From positions 1 to 37,351 of the forward strand of contig JAPUUO010000004.1 in assembly GCA_026967815.1 (NCBI GenBank): a stretch of 37,351 bases of DNA. The letters run 5' to 3'. The stretch's first letter is position 1; every line of letters begins with the position of its first letter. The notes beneath the pieces were generated by a model. It saw only the letters and a list, made by a program, of their open reading frames with translations, ran no database searches and was not told the DNA's origin. Positions 9,400 to 18,894 of this stretch are shown here, one piece after another. Origin of the DNA: Candidatus Bathyarchaeota archaeon (GTDB lineage Archaea; Thermoproteota; Bathyarchaeia; Bathyarchaeales; Bathyarchaeaceae). The translations under genes and the position numbers were made by a program.

Positions 9400-10172
9400 A
9401 GTGTTTCAATTGTTGTGGCTACTCTCTCCAAGATTTTGACGAATGGGTGGTCTGGGTTCTCGTTGGAAAACACTATGGTTCCTCCTGATCGGAGTATGTC
9501 GCAGAAGCAAGGAACCATGTCTACTAGCGGCAAACTGGAGTTGTTAACAAGCTTTTTTGCTAGCTCTTGTCGGTGGCCTTTTGTTGTGAGGAAATTGGCG
9601 AATACTTTGTTCATTAGTAAGCCTGTTTTCTTCTCGAAGAGATCATACAGTTCGTCTATCATTCTTTGAGTTCCTTTTATGTCTGATATGTCCATTCCGC
9701 TGACTACAAGCACGAGGTCAGCACTGACAATAGCGTTTATCGATGAATACTGTAACCCGGGACTGGTGTCAAAGATGATATAGTCAATGTGCTTGTCATT
9801 TAGAAGTGAGTTTTTAAGAGACAAAAGGCGTCCTAATGCTTTCATTTCCCATTTTCTGTCTTTTGCGCTCATCTCGCGAATGGCTTCAGTGCTCGGATTG
9901 GCGAATCCAACGAGAAGTTTGCCTCGCTTAGCGTAGGTTTTAGAGAGGTCAACCAAAACCTTCTTTATGTCGCAGACTCCGTTGAGATAGTCGTTTATCC
10001 AGTACTCAGTATTTTTGGCTTTAAGTATAGATTGAAGACTTGGAGCTCGAAAGTCTAAATCGAAGAGACAAACACTCTTTCCTCTGTTAGCGTACAATGC
10101 CGCTAGATTTAGAGAAAGCAGGGTTTTGCCGGTTCCACCCTTGTATGAGTGAATTGCTATGATTTTTGCCAT
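9396..10172 (-). CDS. ParA/MinD-like ATPase
   Basis: IHSYKGGTGKTLLSLNLAALYANRGKSVCLFDLDFRAPS deviant Walker A; DYIIFDTSPG. Confidence 0.88.
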   Translation of the reverse strand: MAKIIAIHSYKGGTGKTLLSLNLAALYANRGKSVCLFDLDFRAPSLQSILKAKNTEYWINDYLNGVCDIKKVLVDLSKTYAKRGKLLVGFANPSTEAIREMSAKDRKWEMKALGRLLSLKNSLLNDKHIDYIIFDTSPGLQYSSINAIVSADLVLVVSGMDISDIKGTQRMIDELYDLFEKKTGLLMNKVFANFLTTKGHRQELAKKLVNNSSLPLVDMVPCFCDILRSGGTIVFSNENPDHPFVKILERVATTIETL

Positions 10173-10543
10173 GTTTTGTTCCCTTCGTCTTTGTCAACGT
10201 AAAAATAGGCTTTTCGACCTCTCCTCTCTTTTTTCAAGTACCCCATCATAACAAGCTGGTTAAGATAGCTGCTTTCAACAGCTCTCGCTCGCTTTGTTTG
10301 TTCAGCTACTTCTTCCGCAGTAGCTTGCTCAAACTTGCAAATGGTTATGGCGGTCTTCCTAAGATGGTCAGGCAGAGAAAGAAGTGTCATTACATCTAAG
10401 ACATCGGGGATCTCAGTATTCGATTCAGAGCTATGCTTCTGCAGTTCGATTATAACCTCCATTTTCTCATTGAGGCTGTCGAGGCTTTCCTTAATTTTTT
10501 GTAGCAATCGCGTATGAGTGCCTTCCAACTTTCGAACTGTCAA
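10157..10543 (-). CDS. Winged-HTH DNA-binding protein translationally coupled to ParA/MinD-like ATPase
   Basis: TAITICKFEQATAEEVAEQTKRARAVESSYLNQLVMMGYLKKERRGRKAYFYV; 16-bp overlap with downstream ATPase gene. Confidence 0.65.
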   Translation of the reverse strand: MTVRKLEGTHTRLLQKIKESLDSLNEKMEVIIELQKHSSESNTEIPDVLDVMTLLSLPDHLRKTAITICKFEQATAEEVAEQTKRARAVESSYLNQLVMMGYLKKERRGRKAYFYVDKDEGNKTWQKS

Positions 10544-11004
10544 AGGTTTGAGTCTCCACGTGTGTTTGACACATCTACAGAAACCTAGAGCTATGGAATC
10601 TATTAAGTCTTACGACACACTTCTATGTATTCGCAATACTGTGAACAAATGCCGCAAGAAATGTAAGATGCTGTGGCTTCAGCGTGTTTTGGAGATTTAA
10701 ACTGAAGTTAGCTTCATTCTTGTAGGAACTGAGTCTTATCAATAACGCGTCAAAGATGAAGATGAAACGTATCATGAGTCAGAAGCCGAACCAGCGTTTT
10801 TGTATCCATTATCATGAAGTCTTCAAGCAAAATTTTCACCACTATTATTCGTTAGTTAGAATGCTAATAAAACAGGTTTCAGCGGGAACTGGAATTCGAT
10901 GTCTGGTATATTGCGAAAACTGATTAATCTTCTATGGGAAAAAACAGGCTTATTGGAATTAAAAATCTTGAGAAATTCTAGACTTTCTTGGATGTAACTT
11001 TCGG

Positions 11005-11304
11005 TTAGTAGAGAGAGGGTGGTAGGCGTTTGCCCTGTGCTTCTTCGATGATGGGCAAAACTGTCTTGAGTTCCCTGAAATACTTAAGTACCGTTAGTCC
11101 CCGTTCGGTTATAGCATAAACTATGCGCTTCTTTCCTACTGTCTTTTCTTCGATAAGATCTTGTTGCATTAGAAAATTCAAGTATTCTTTTAGGACGCTA
11201 CAGTTAACGTTGGCTTTATACATTATGTGAGTTAACTTTAAAGGTCCGTGGCGGGCCAAAACTTTCAGGATATCAACGTACATTTCCAGTTTGGATCTAC
11301 GCAA
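11005..11304 (-). CDS. Winged-HTH transcriptional regulator (ArnR1-like)
   Basis: YVDILKVLARHGPLKLTHIMYKANVNCSVLKEYLNFLMQQDLIEEK...YAITERGLTVLKYF. Confidence 0.75.
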   Translation of the reverse strand: MRRSKLEMYVDILKVLARHGPLKLTHIMYKANVNCSVLKEYLNFLMQQDLIEEKTVGKKRIVYAITERGLTVLKYFRELKTVLPIIEEAQGKRLPPSLY

Positions 11305-11350
11305 TACAAACCCACCTTTTCATACGTTTATTGATTTCTATATAAATGAT

Positions 11351-11563
11351 TTATGGATTTAGACTATGTTTTCTAGGACTGGAAGCCTTTGCTTTTGACT
11401 GGATCTCTGTGAAAACGACCATTCTGTTAATGAAAGCAGTTACCAAATCGTCTGCTAGGATTTTCTGTAGATCTTCAGAGAGCTTTTTCATTTCCTCCTG
11501 AAAGATTTGCAGAATCTTCTTTTCGAGTCTTTTATGTTTAGCTTGAGTAGTGATTCTTTCCAA
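11351..11563 (-). CDS. Small hypothetical helical protein
   Basis: 70-aa ORF in an otherwise empty gap, same strand as 11304 gene; weak support. Confidence 0.4.
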   Translation of the reverse strand: MERITTQAKHKRLEKKILQIFQEEMKKLSEDLQKILADDLVTAFINRMVVFTEIQSKAKASSPRKHSLNP

Positions 11564-11721
11564 CCTTTATCCTCCACTTTTCTGCCTTTTGAGGGGTTGG
11601 TATTTAACTAGTTTATGAATCCCGAATACACATTTTGATGTTAGCCCTGACTGAGAGAAGTTTCATAAAACTTTTATATGTAGTGGGGGTCGTCAATATA
11701 GCGTTGATTGGCGGTGCTTTG

Positions 11722-11961
11722 ATGGAACCCAGCAAGAAACCATTGAACGTTCTAACGAAACGCTTGGATACCTACATCATGATTACTCTGAAGAATGGAG
11801 TAGAATACAGAGGCACAATGGTTCAGTGCGACGGCTTCATGAACATACTCCTAAACGGCGCCTCTGAACACATAAACGACAAAGTAACAGCAAATTATGG
11901 AAACATTCTTGTCCGAGGGAACAACATACTTTACATAACCATTGATGTTCCACATAAGTAG
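11722..11961 (+). CDS. Sm-like (LSm) RNA-binding protein
   Basis: MEPSKKPLNVLTKRLDTYIMITLKNGVEYRGTMVQCDGFMNILLNGA...GNILVRGNNILYI: Sm1/Sm2 motifs; internal ATG at 11722 preferred over ORF start 11635. Confidence 0.9.
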   Translation: MEPSKKPLNVLTKRLDTYIMITLKNGVEYRGTMVQCDGFMNILLNGASEHINDKVTANYGNILVRGNNILYITIDVPHK

Positions 11962-12049
11962 CTTGAGCCACTTTATACGGCATCCAATTATCTTATGTTC
12001 TCGAAAGCGATAAGCAATTGTGACTATCTAGCTTTGGAAGGTTCGTGAT

Positions 12050-13162
12050 TTGCGCAAAATGATTCCTATAAATGCTCCCCAAACCGATGAACGCGAAATT
12101 GAAATGGTCACCAAGGTTTTGAAAAGTGGCAACTTAACTGCGCGTGTTGGAAGTAGCTCTATGGTTGCAGACTTTGAACAAGCCTACGCCAAACTTGTGG
12201 AGTCGAAACATGCAATTGCAGTGAGTAGCGGTACGGCCGCTCTTCACATGGCACTTTTGGCAGCAGGAGTAAAGCTAAACGATGAGGTTATTATCCCAAG
12301 CTTTACATTCGTTGCAACGGCTGAAGCCGTGGTGTTATGTGGTGCAAAACCGGTTTTTGTCGACATTGACCCTCTGACCTATAACCTTGACCCAGAAGAA
12401 TTTAGGAAAGCCATAAACTCCAAGACCAAGGCTTTGATACCTGTAGATTTGTATGGACTTTCCGCAGATATGCAAGCCTTAAGCAAGATCGCTAGAGAGC
12501 ACAATTTGGCTGTTATCGAAGATGCAGCTCAAGCTCATGGAGCTGTCTACAAAAGGAAACCACCAGGCTATTTTGCAGATATGACCTGCTGGAGTTTCTA
12601 CGCCAGCAAAAACATGACTACGGGTGAAGGAGGTATGATTACGACTAACAATGATGAATCTGCTGATGTGCTTCGCTGTACGAGATCGCATGGAGAAAAA
12701 GGCGAGTATGTGTCGTTCATGCTTGGACATAACTATCGCATGCCAGAAATGGAAGCAGCAATCGGCCTAACTCAGATGGAAAAGCTTCCAGCCTTTTTAG
12801 AAAAGAGACGTAGGAATGCTGAGCGCTTAACTGAAAGATTAAGTCTTGTAAAACGTTTGGCATTGCCAAAGGAACCAGAAGGTTACAGACATAGCTGGTA
12901 TCTCTACACGACCAGGCTTGAGGATGGTAATCGAGCAGAGAGAGACGGAACTATAGAAGAATTGCGGAAACGCGGCATAGGCGCAACCGTTTACTACGGC
13001 ACACCAATTCATCTTATGCCTTTTTATCGCCAATTCGCAACCCATAATCTTCCAAGAGCAGAAAAGGCTTCAGAGCAAGTGATTTCGTTGCCGATTCATC
13101 CGGGCGTCACGTTGCAAGAAATAGATTATATTGCTGATTCTGTTATTGAAGTTGTCGGATAA
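12050..13162 (+). CDS. DegT/DnrJ/EryC1/StrS family PLP-dependent aminotransferase
   Basis: AVSSGTAALHMALLAAGV, VIEDAAQAHGA, FYASKNMTTGEGGMI, GHNYRMPEMEAAIG. Confidence 0.92.
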   Translation: MRKMIPINAPQTDEREIEMVTKVLKSGNLTARVGSSSMVADFEQAYAKLVESKHAIAVSSGTAALHMALLAAGVKLNDEVIIPSFTFVATAEAVVLCGAKPVFVDIDPLTYNLDPEEFRKAINSKTKALIPVDLYGLSADMQALSKIAREHNLAVIEDAAQAHGAVYKRKPPGYFADMTCWSFYASKNMTTGEGGMITTNNDESADVLRCTRSHGEKGEYVSFMLGHNYRMPEMEAAIGLTQMEKLPAFLEKRRRNAERLTERLSLVKRLALPKEPEGYRHSWYLYTTRLEDGNRAERDGTIEELRKRGIGATVYYGTPIHLMPFYRQFATHNLPRAEKASEQVISLPIHPGVTLQEIDYIADSVIEVVG

Positions 13163-13228
13163 CGGTTAAGGCTTATATTATGAGAGAGGAAATATGGTTT
13201 CCAACTTAGTTGAGGAGGACTGCTGGCA

Positions 13229-14554
13229 TTGGCGAAAAAGACCCGAGTTATTATTATGGGGGCCGCTGGACGCGACTTCCACAACTTCAATGTCTACTAC
13301 CGAAACAATCCGGAATATGAAGTCGTAGCTTTCACAGCGACGCAGATACCTGGCATCGAAAAACGTGCTTACCCTACGGAACTGGCGGGTTCCGACTATC
13401 CAAACGGGATACCTATCTATCCCGAGAAAGATTTACCCGAACTAATCAAGAAATACAGCATAAATGAAGTAGTCTTTGCTTACAGCGATGTGCCACATGA
13501 ATATGTGATGCACCAAGCCTCTACAGTCTTAGCCAATGGTGCTGACTTTCGACTTATGGGTCCCTTCGCAACAATGCTAGAGGCTAAAATGCCAGTGATC
13601 TCTATATGTGCTGTCAGGACGGGTTCTGGGAAGAGCCAGACTTCAAGAAGAGTAACAGAAATATTGAGGAAAAAGAGCTTCAGAGTTGTTGTTGTTAGGC
13701 ATCCAATGCCCTACGGCGACTTAACCAAGCAAGTGTGTCAGCGTTTCGCTTCACATGAAGACCTAGACAAACATGAATGCACCATTGAAGAACGCGAAGA
13801 ATACGAACCCCACATCAACAATGGAATAATTGTTTACGCAGGAGTTGATTACGAAATAATTCTGCGAGAAGCAGAGAAGGAAGCGGACATAATCGTCTGG
13901 GATGGAGGTAACAACGACCTGCCGTTTTACAAGCCAGATCTCCACATTGTTGTCGCCGACCCTCACCGTCCGGGGCATGAAGTTGCTTATCACCCTGGAG
14001 AAACCAACGTGCGTATGGCAGATGTAATTGTCATAAACAAGGTGGACACCGCTGACCGTACGAACATCGCAACCGTTAAAAAAAACGTGAAGAGATTGAA
14101 TCCGAAAGCGATCGTAATAGAAGCAGCATCACCTATAACCGTTGACAAGCCTGAACTGATCAAGGGCAAAAAGGTCCTCGTAGTTGAAGACGGACCAACC
14201 ATAACTCATGGCAACATGCCCTACGGAGCTGGAACCATCGCGGCAAAAAGGCTAGGCGCAACAGAGATAGTGAACCCCCGCCCGTACGCAGTTGGCTCCA
14301 TCGTGAAAACCTTTGAGAAATACACTCATTTAGGCGCTGTTCTCCCAGCAGTGGGGTACGGTACAGAGCAAATGAAAGAGCTTGAAGAAACAATCAACAA
14401 GACACCATGCGACGTTGTTCTTATCGGAACTCCAATCGATTTAAGACAAGTTTTGCAGTTGAATAAGCCTGCTGCAAGAGCTAACTATGAACTTAAGGAA
14501 CTTAGCAAACCATCTTTGGAGGATATTTTGGAGCAGCAGTTTCCCCGGAAATGA
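13229..14554 (+). CDS. Cyclic 2,3-diphosphoglycerate synthetase-like P-loop protein
   Basis: VIIMGAAGRDFHNFN..., AVRTGSGKSQTSRRV P-loop, IVWDGGNNDLPF; resembles archaeal cpgS family. Confidence 0.75.
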   Translation: MAKKTRVIIMGAAGRDFHNFNVYYRNNPEYEVVAFTATQIPGIEKRAYPTELAGSDYPNGIPIYPEKDLPELIKKYSINEVVFAYSDVPHEYVMHQASTVLANGADFRLMGPFATMLEAKMPVISICAVRTGSGKSQTSRRVTEILRKKSFRVVVVRHPMPYGDLTKQVCQRFASHEDLDKHECTIEEREEYEPHINNGIIVYAGVDYEIILREAEKEADIIVWDGGNNDLPFYKPDLHIVVADPHRPGHEVAYHPGETNVRMADVIVINKVDTADRTNIATVKKNVKRLNPKAIVIEAASPITVDKPELIKGKKVLVVEDGPTITHGNMPYGAGTIAAKRLGATEIVNPRPYAVGSIVKTFEKYTHLGAVLPAVGYGTEQMKELEETINKTPCDVVLIGTPIDLRQVLQLNKPAARANYELKELSKPSLEDILEQQFPRK

Positions 14555-14897
14555 ATCAACGTACAGTATTTTTTGAGTTGGATCCTTTAATTCTTGCATT
14601 TCTCGTCGCAAGCTTCATAGTCATTTTAGCCTTTTGGGTGAAGAATTTCTCGGAAAACAGTGGTCTATGACCTCGTTTTCCTGCTTGCGTTAGACCTCTT
14701 GCTGGGCCTGTCTTTCAGATTTTTGAATGGGAAATATTGATATCAATAACGCCTTATTTTGTAGCTCTTGCACTTGTCACTGTTCTTTTTGATGGTGGAG
14801 CAAATATGGATAAGAGCAGAATGTGAGAAGTCCGAGAGCATAGGATTAAGCTGTTTCAGTCTTTCTTTTGAGTGTTATTATCGCAGCACGCTGTGAA
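14551..14897 (+). pseudogene. Decayed N-terminal fragment of a CPA-type cation/H+ antiporter
   Basis: Frame-shifted/stop-interrupted matches: FLVASFIVILAFWVKNFSENSG, YDLVFLLALDLLLG (other frame), PVFQIFEWEILISITPYFVALALVTVLFDGGANMDKSRM*, VRSPRA*D*AVSVFLLSVIIAA. Confidence 0.55.
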
Positions 14898-14933
14898 AAG
14901 AATTCTGAGATAAGCCAACCCACATGCTTGAAT

Positions 14934-15452
14934 TCATACTCGTTCTTGAAATACACTGTGCCATTCCTCCTCTTTGGTGAGATTTGCAAGGGCTTCAGCA
15001 TAGATTTTTACCCTTAAGGATTCAGCATCTCCTCGTGCTGGGTCTTTGATGTGTTTTTGTCCGATGATTTTGAGCTGTTTCAACATTGCCAATGCCAATT
15101 TTTCGAGGGTTCTTGATGAAACCTCGGAAACGTGATGGTATAATTGGAAGACGCTGAACATCCCTCTTAGATGTTCTATCTGTGTCCGTATGAAGTACCT
15201 TTGAACATCCTTGGGTATATGAGCAGGATCGATGATGAGTAAAGCTGCTATGGGAGCGTAGAATTTTTGTAGGATGCCGTGTTCTTCAGCCTCAACCTTG
15301 TCTATGTTTATGAGCCCAGTATCCTTGAGTAGGTGCAGTTGATAGCCGACGGCGGCCTTCGTCAGACCCAGCTGTTCGGAGAGCTGAGTTTCTGTCATTG
15401 GATATTTACTTAGTAAACGCATGATTTCGGTCCGCGTGTAGTCGGCGAGCAA
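14934..15452 (-). CDS. ArsR-like winged-HTH regulator; true start probably upstream of 15452
   Basis: LLADYTRTEIMRLLSKYPMTETQLSEQLGLTKAAVGYQLHLLKDTGLI. Confidence 0.8.
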   Translation of the reverse strand: MLADYTRTEIMRLLSKYPMTETQLSEQLGLTKAAVGYQLHLLKDTGLINIDKVEAEEHGILQKFYAPIAALLIIDPAHIPKDVQRYFIRTQIEHLRGMFSVFQLYHHVSEVSSRTLEKLALAMLKQLKIIGQKHIKDPARGDAESLRVKIYAEALANLTKEEEWHSVFQERV

Positions 15453-15606
15453 TTTGATGCTCTCAGGATTATCTACGATGTAGACGGCTTTTCTGGGCAG
15501 AGTCGTACCTACACCCCTCCATTATGTACTCTATGACAATTAGAATTATGAATATTTATTACTATGACTCAGCTATAAGTATTAAACCGATATAAATAAT
15601 TAAAAC

Positions 15607-15622
15607 GTTAAACTCGTTTAAC
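15607..15622. promoter_or_regulatory. Inverted repeat GTTAAAC-TC-GTTTAAC in divergent promoter region
   Basis: Perfect 7-bp arms, just downstream of TATA-like atataaata, 48 bp upstream of CaCA start. Confidence 0.55.
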
Positions 15623-15669
15623 TAATTTAAGATTAGGTAAATGCGTCGCATCTGTAGCGGGTGTCCTAG

Positions 15670-16632
15670 TTGGTCGTTGAGGCAATAATTGCAGTCGTAG
15701 CTCTTATCGCAGGAATAGCGCTGTTGATTTACTCAAGTGATAAGGCGGTGCTTCACTCAATAAGCATAGCTTCAGCATTGAGAATCTCACCGCTTATGAT
15801 CGGTCTCGTACTAATGTCCATCGGCACAGATCTGCCAGAGATTGTCAACGACATTATGTCATCCGCGTTGGGTCACGGAGACATAACTATAGGGGACTCC
15901 CTCGGATCTGTCTTGACTCAAATAACTTTGGTGTTGGGGCTTCTTCCCTTCTTAGGCGGAATGTTCAACGTGAAGAGAAGAGAGATAGTGGTCATCGGAG
16001 CCTGCGAGGTCTTGGCACTCATGCTTGTGGTGTCAATAGTTAGTACCGGGTACATTTCGAGGGTGAGCGCACTCTTTTTGGTGGCTAGTTGGCCAATTTT
16101 CATGTTAATAACGAGAAAAGCCACAGCAAAGAACAGCAAAAAAAAGGAATATGCAGTGCCACGTGCAAATCGAAGGCCGTCGTATCACATCTTGGTAGCC
16201 AGTCTAGGATTTATTGGCGTCGCGATCGGAGCTTATGTTGTGATCCAGTCGGTGATCACACTGTCAGAAGCGTTTCATGTGCCTGAGTATCTCATTAGCT
16301 TCTTCATCGTCGCAATCGGAACTTCTCTCCCGGAGTTCGTGGTCGACTTGACAGCCCTCCGCAAGAAACAGTACGAGCTCGCGATTGGAGACGCCGTAGG
16401 AAGCTGTATTGTCGATGCTACGCTTTCATGCGGAATTGGACCGCTACTCTTTCCAATTAGGGTATCTGGTGAGCTTGCTATGGTCACAGGCTTGTATGCG
16501 ATACTTGCTTCCGTCGTAGTCATATTGACGCTTGCGCTAAGAGAAAGGGTCGATAGGAAAGCTGGAGCGCTGTTCATTGCTCTGTACTTACTTTCCTACA
16601 CGACATTTTACGTGTATGAAGTCGTTGTTTAG
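15670..16632 (+). CDS. Sodium/calcium exchanger (CaCA) family antiporter
   Basis: Duplicated alpha-repeats: MSIGTDLPEIVNDIMSSALGHGDITIGDSLGS and VAIGTSLPEFVVDLTALRKKQYELAIGDAVGS. Confidence 0.9.
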   Translation: MVVEAIIAVVALIAGIALLIYSSDKAVLHSISIASALRISPLMIGLVLMSIGTDLPEIVNDIMSSALGHGDITIGDSLGSVLTQITLVLGLLPFLGGMFNVKRREIVVIGACEVLALMLVVSIVSTGYISRVSALFLVASWPIFMLITRKATAKNSKKKEYAVPRANRRPSYHILVASLGFIGVAIGAYVVIQSVITLSEAFHVPEYLISFFIVAIGTSLPEFVVDLTALRKKQYELAIGDAVGSCIVDATLSCGIGPLLFPIRVSGELAMVTGLYAILASVVVILTLALRERVDRKAGALFIALYLLSYTTFYVYEVVV

Positions 16633-16805
16633 AGCGCGTATGCAGTAATTCCCTGATACCATCGTACTGCAATTCATGTATAAACCAACGCGTGAAGCCG
16701 AATATGAACTCAAGAAATCGGACACCAACACGAAAATTTACTAAGACAGAGTTTTCCAAAGTAAAGATTTTCATAAAATTCTATTTCTACACTTTTGTAA
16801 CAGCT

Positions 16806-17117
16806 CTATTTTCTCGCTAACAGTATCAAACCGCAAAAGATGTTTATAGCTCCGAGAAAACCAAGAGCGCCAATAGCTAGCGGGTCAGTAAACGAAAACT
16901 CCATAGAGACCAAAATCCCGTACAAAGACAGAAGGGAAAACAAAGCACCAGCGGGAATCATTAAGAGAGATAAAGCTCTGCCTATTTTCTCAGCTGCCTT
17001 AAAAACATCCAGCGTTTCAACACCCGTTGTGTCTTTTAGAAGCTCCAGCTCTCGATTTCCGAAGGCAGGAGCTTCAACTACCATTTCCTTTTTCTTCTGT
17101 TTCGGCATTCTGCTCAC
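16806..17117 (-). CDS. Small 2-TM membrane protein (103 aa)
   Basis: Two TM segments, C-terminal FLGAINIFCGLILLARK; downstream of APC permease. Confidence 0.65.
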   Translation of the reverse strand: MSRMPKQKKKEMVVEAPAFGNRELELLKDTTGVETLDVFKAAEKIGRALSLLMIPAGALFSLLSLYGILVSMEFSFTDPLAIGALGFLGAINIFCGLILLARK

Positions 17118-17141
17118 AAACTAAATGTTGAAATGGAATGG

Positions 17142-18695
17142 TTAAAATAGCTTGCGCATGCCGATGAGAATGTTTAAGACCCCAGCCAAAATCGAAACTA
17201 TGCTCACGAAAACCAACATGTATGGAGGAACCTGAGGCAGTATAAGCGGTTTGAAACCTTTTTCCATGAGACAAGCAAACAACGCCGCGAAGAAACCCAT
17301 GCCTAGGCTGATTCCACCCAAAGCAACGCGCAGTCGATGAAAACCCACCATCCTGAGATGATAAGTTGCTAGAACCAACCCCATCAAGCTAAGACTCCAT
17401 AAAATTGCGCTCTCTGCGTTCACATCTCCTTCTAGAAGCACGGGAACTGCCAGAAGCATAAGAGACATGCTGATCCCAATTATTGGAGTAATGGGATAGA
17501 AAGGAGCCTTCAGGGGTCTTTCTAAACGCGGTTTACTCTCTCTAAGCTTTATGACTGAGAGATTAACCAAAGCAAATACTAGAATGGACGCAAAACTCGC
17601 TGCATAGCCCAACCCGACAGCTCCAGCTCCAAGGATAAGGAACAACAGAATGAAAAGCGAGTTTACGATAACCGCCACATGTGGGGTCCCAAAACGTCCA
17701 TGAAGTTTCATCAAAACCTTGGGGAAGTATCCGTCTCTACTCATCCCACAAACAATAGATGATTGAACCGTTATAGCTGTGCTTACGGAAGAAATGCTCG
17801 CAACCATGCCGCCGATCGCGACTAAGACGCCTCCCAACAAACCCAAAGTTTTTTCAGCTGCAAAATTAAGCAAAGTAGACTCAACGAAGTCTTCCTGTCC
17901 GACAACGCTAGTCGTTACATAGGCAACGGTACAATAAAGAGCTATCAACAAAATCATCGACAAGAATATGGCCTTAGGAATGTTCTTCTCAGGATTTTCT
18001 GTTTCCGGGGCTGCTACCACGGTTGCTCTTACCCCAACAAACATGATGAACGTATACGCAGTGGCCGCAAAGACCCCAGATATACCTTCAAATCTGGGCA
18101 AGACTTCTGGAACAACTTGGCCCTGACCGAATCCACTTACAATGAAGAGAATGAAGATGGCTAAGAATGCGACTACTAGTAGAGTAGTGATCTCTTTTAC
18201 TCCTCGAACGCTCAGCGCACCAAGGATGAATATCAAGATGGCTGCGATTAGATTTGTGTAAACTAACATTTGATTTTGATCCAAAGGAAAGAGAATCATC
18301 AATAAGTACGATAGTTGTTGAGTGAAAACTATGGCTGCAAAGGCTGCCCCGAATATACTGCTGAGCCACCTTAGACCACCAGCCATGAAAGCAGTGAAGC
18401 CTCCGAACGCAGCTTTAGCATATGAATATTCCCCTCCTCTCACTGGGAGAGCTGCACAAAGTTCACTATAGCTAAACATTGTTAACAAGCATATCAACCC
18501 ACCGAGAAAAAGCGCAAAGACCATGCCCCCCTGAGCCAAAGAATATGCATAGCCTAACTGCCCGAAGATTTCAAATCCAATAGCACTTCCTAACCCGATC
18601 ATTATTGCACCGAAAAGTCCATGTTTCTCTCCCTTCTTCAACTGAGCATCAGCCCCAATAAGCTCCTTAATGTTCGTGGAGGAGGAAAAACCCAC
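17142..18695 (-). CDS. APC superfamily amino-acid permease with extra C-terminal 2-TM unit
   Basis: GLGSAIGFEIFGQLGYAYSLAQGG, FVGVRATVVAAPETENPEKNIPKAI; about 14 predicted TM segments by eye. Confidence 0.88.
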   Translation of the reverse strand: MGFSSSTNIKELIGADAQLKKGEKHGLFGAIMIGLGSAIGFEIFGQLGYAYSLAQGGMVFALFLGGLICLLTMFSYSELCAALPVRGGEYSYAKAAFGGFTAFMAGGLRWLSSIFGAAFAAIVFTQQLSYLLMILFPLDQNQMLVYTNLIAAILIFILGALSVRGVKEITTLLVVAFLAIFILFIVSGFGQGQVVPEVLPRFEGISGVFAATAYTFIMFVGVRATVVAAPETENPEKNIPKAIFLSMILLIALYCTVAYVTTSVVGQEDFVESTLLNFAAEKTLGLLGGVLVAIGGMVASISSVSTAITVQSSIVCGMSRDGYFPKVLMKLHGRFGTPHVAVIVNSLFILLFLILGAGAVGLGYAASFASILVFALVNLSVIKLRESKPRLERPLKAPFYPITPIIGISMSLMLLAVPVLLEGDVNAESAILWSLSLMGLVLATYHLRMVGFHRLRVALGGISLGMGFFAALFACLMEKGFKPLILPQVPPYMLVFVSIVSILAGVLNILIGMRKLF

Positions 18696-18894
18696 CTGTA
18701 ATCGAGAAAAAGCCGGAAATGCTTAAGATCAGTAGAGATATGGGAAGAAGTTCGGGGGACACACCCAGCAAGCTTTGAATGTGAAGGAAGTTGAAATAGA
18801 GTATACAAGCGAGAATGAGTGCTGACATGCCAATTGCACTCTGCGTCAAACCAACAGCCACAACAAGTGTTCTTTTAGCTTTCATCTGAGTCAC
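18667..18894 (-). CDS. Small 2-TM membrane protein (75 aa)
   Basis: 29-bp overlap with APC permease start; two hydrophobic segments. Confidence 0.65.
   Translation of the reverse strand: MTQMKAKRTLVVAVGLTQSAIGMSALILACILYFNFLHIQSLLGVSPELLPISLLILSISGFFSITGGFFLLHEH

Noticed and set aside
10756-10923. 55-aa ORF MKMKRIMSQKPNQRFCIHYHEVFKQNFHHYYSLVRMLIKQVSAGTGIRCLVYCEN
   Set aside because: No recognisable motif or clear SD; insufficient support beyond length
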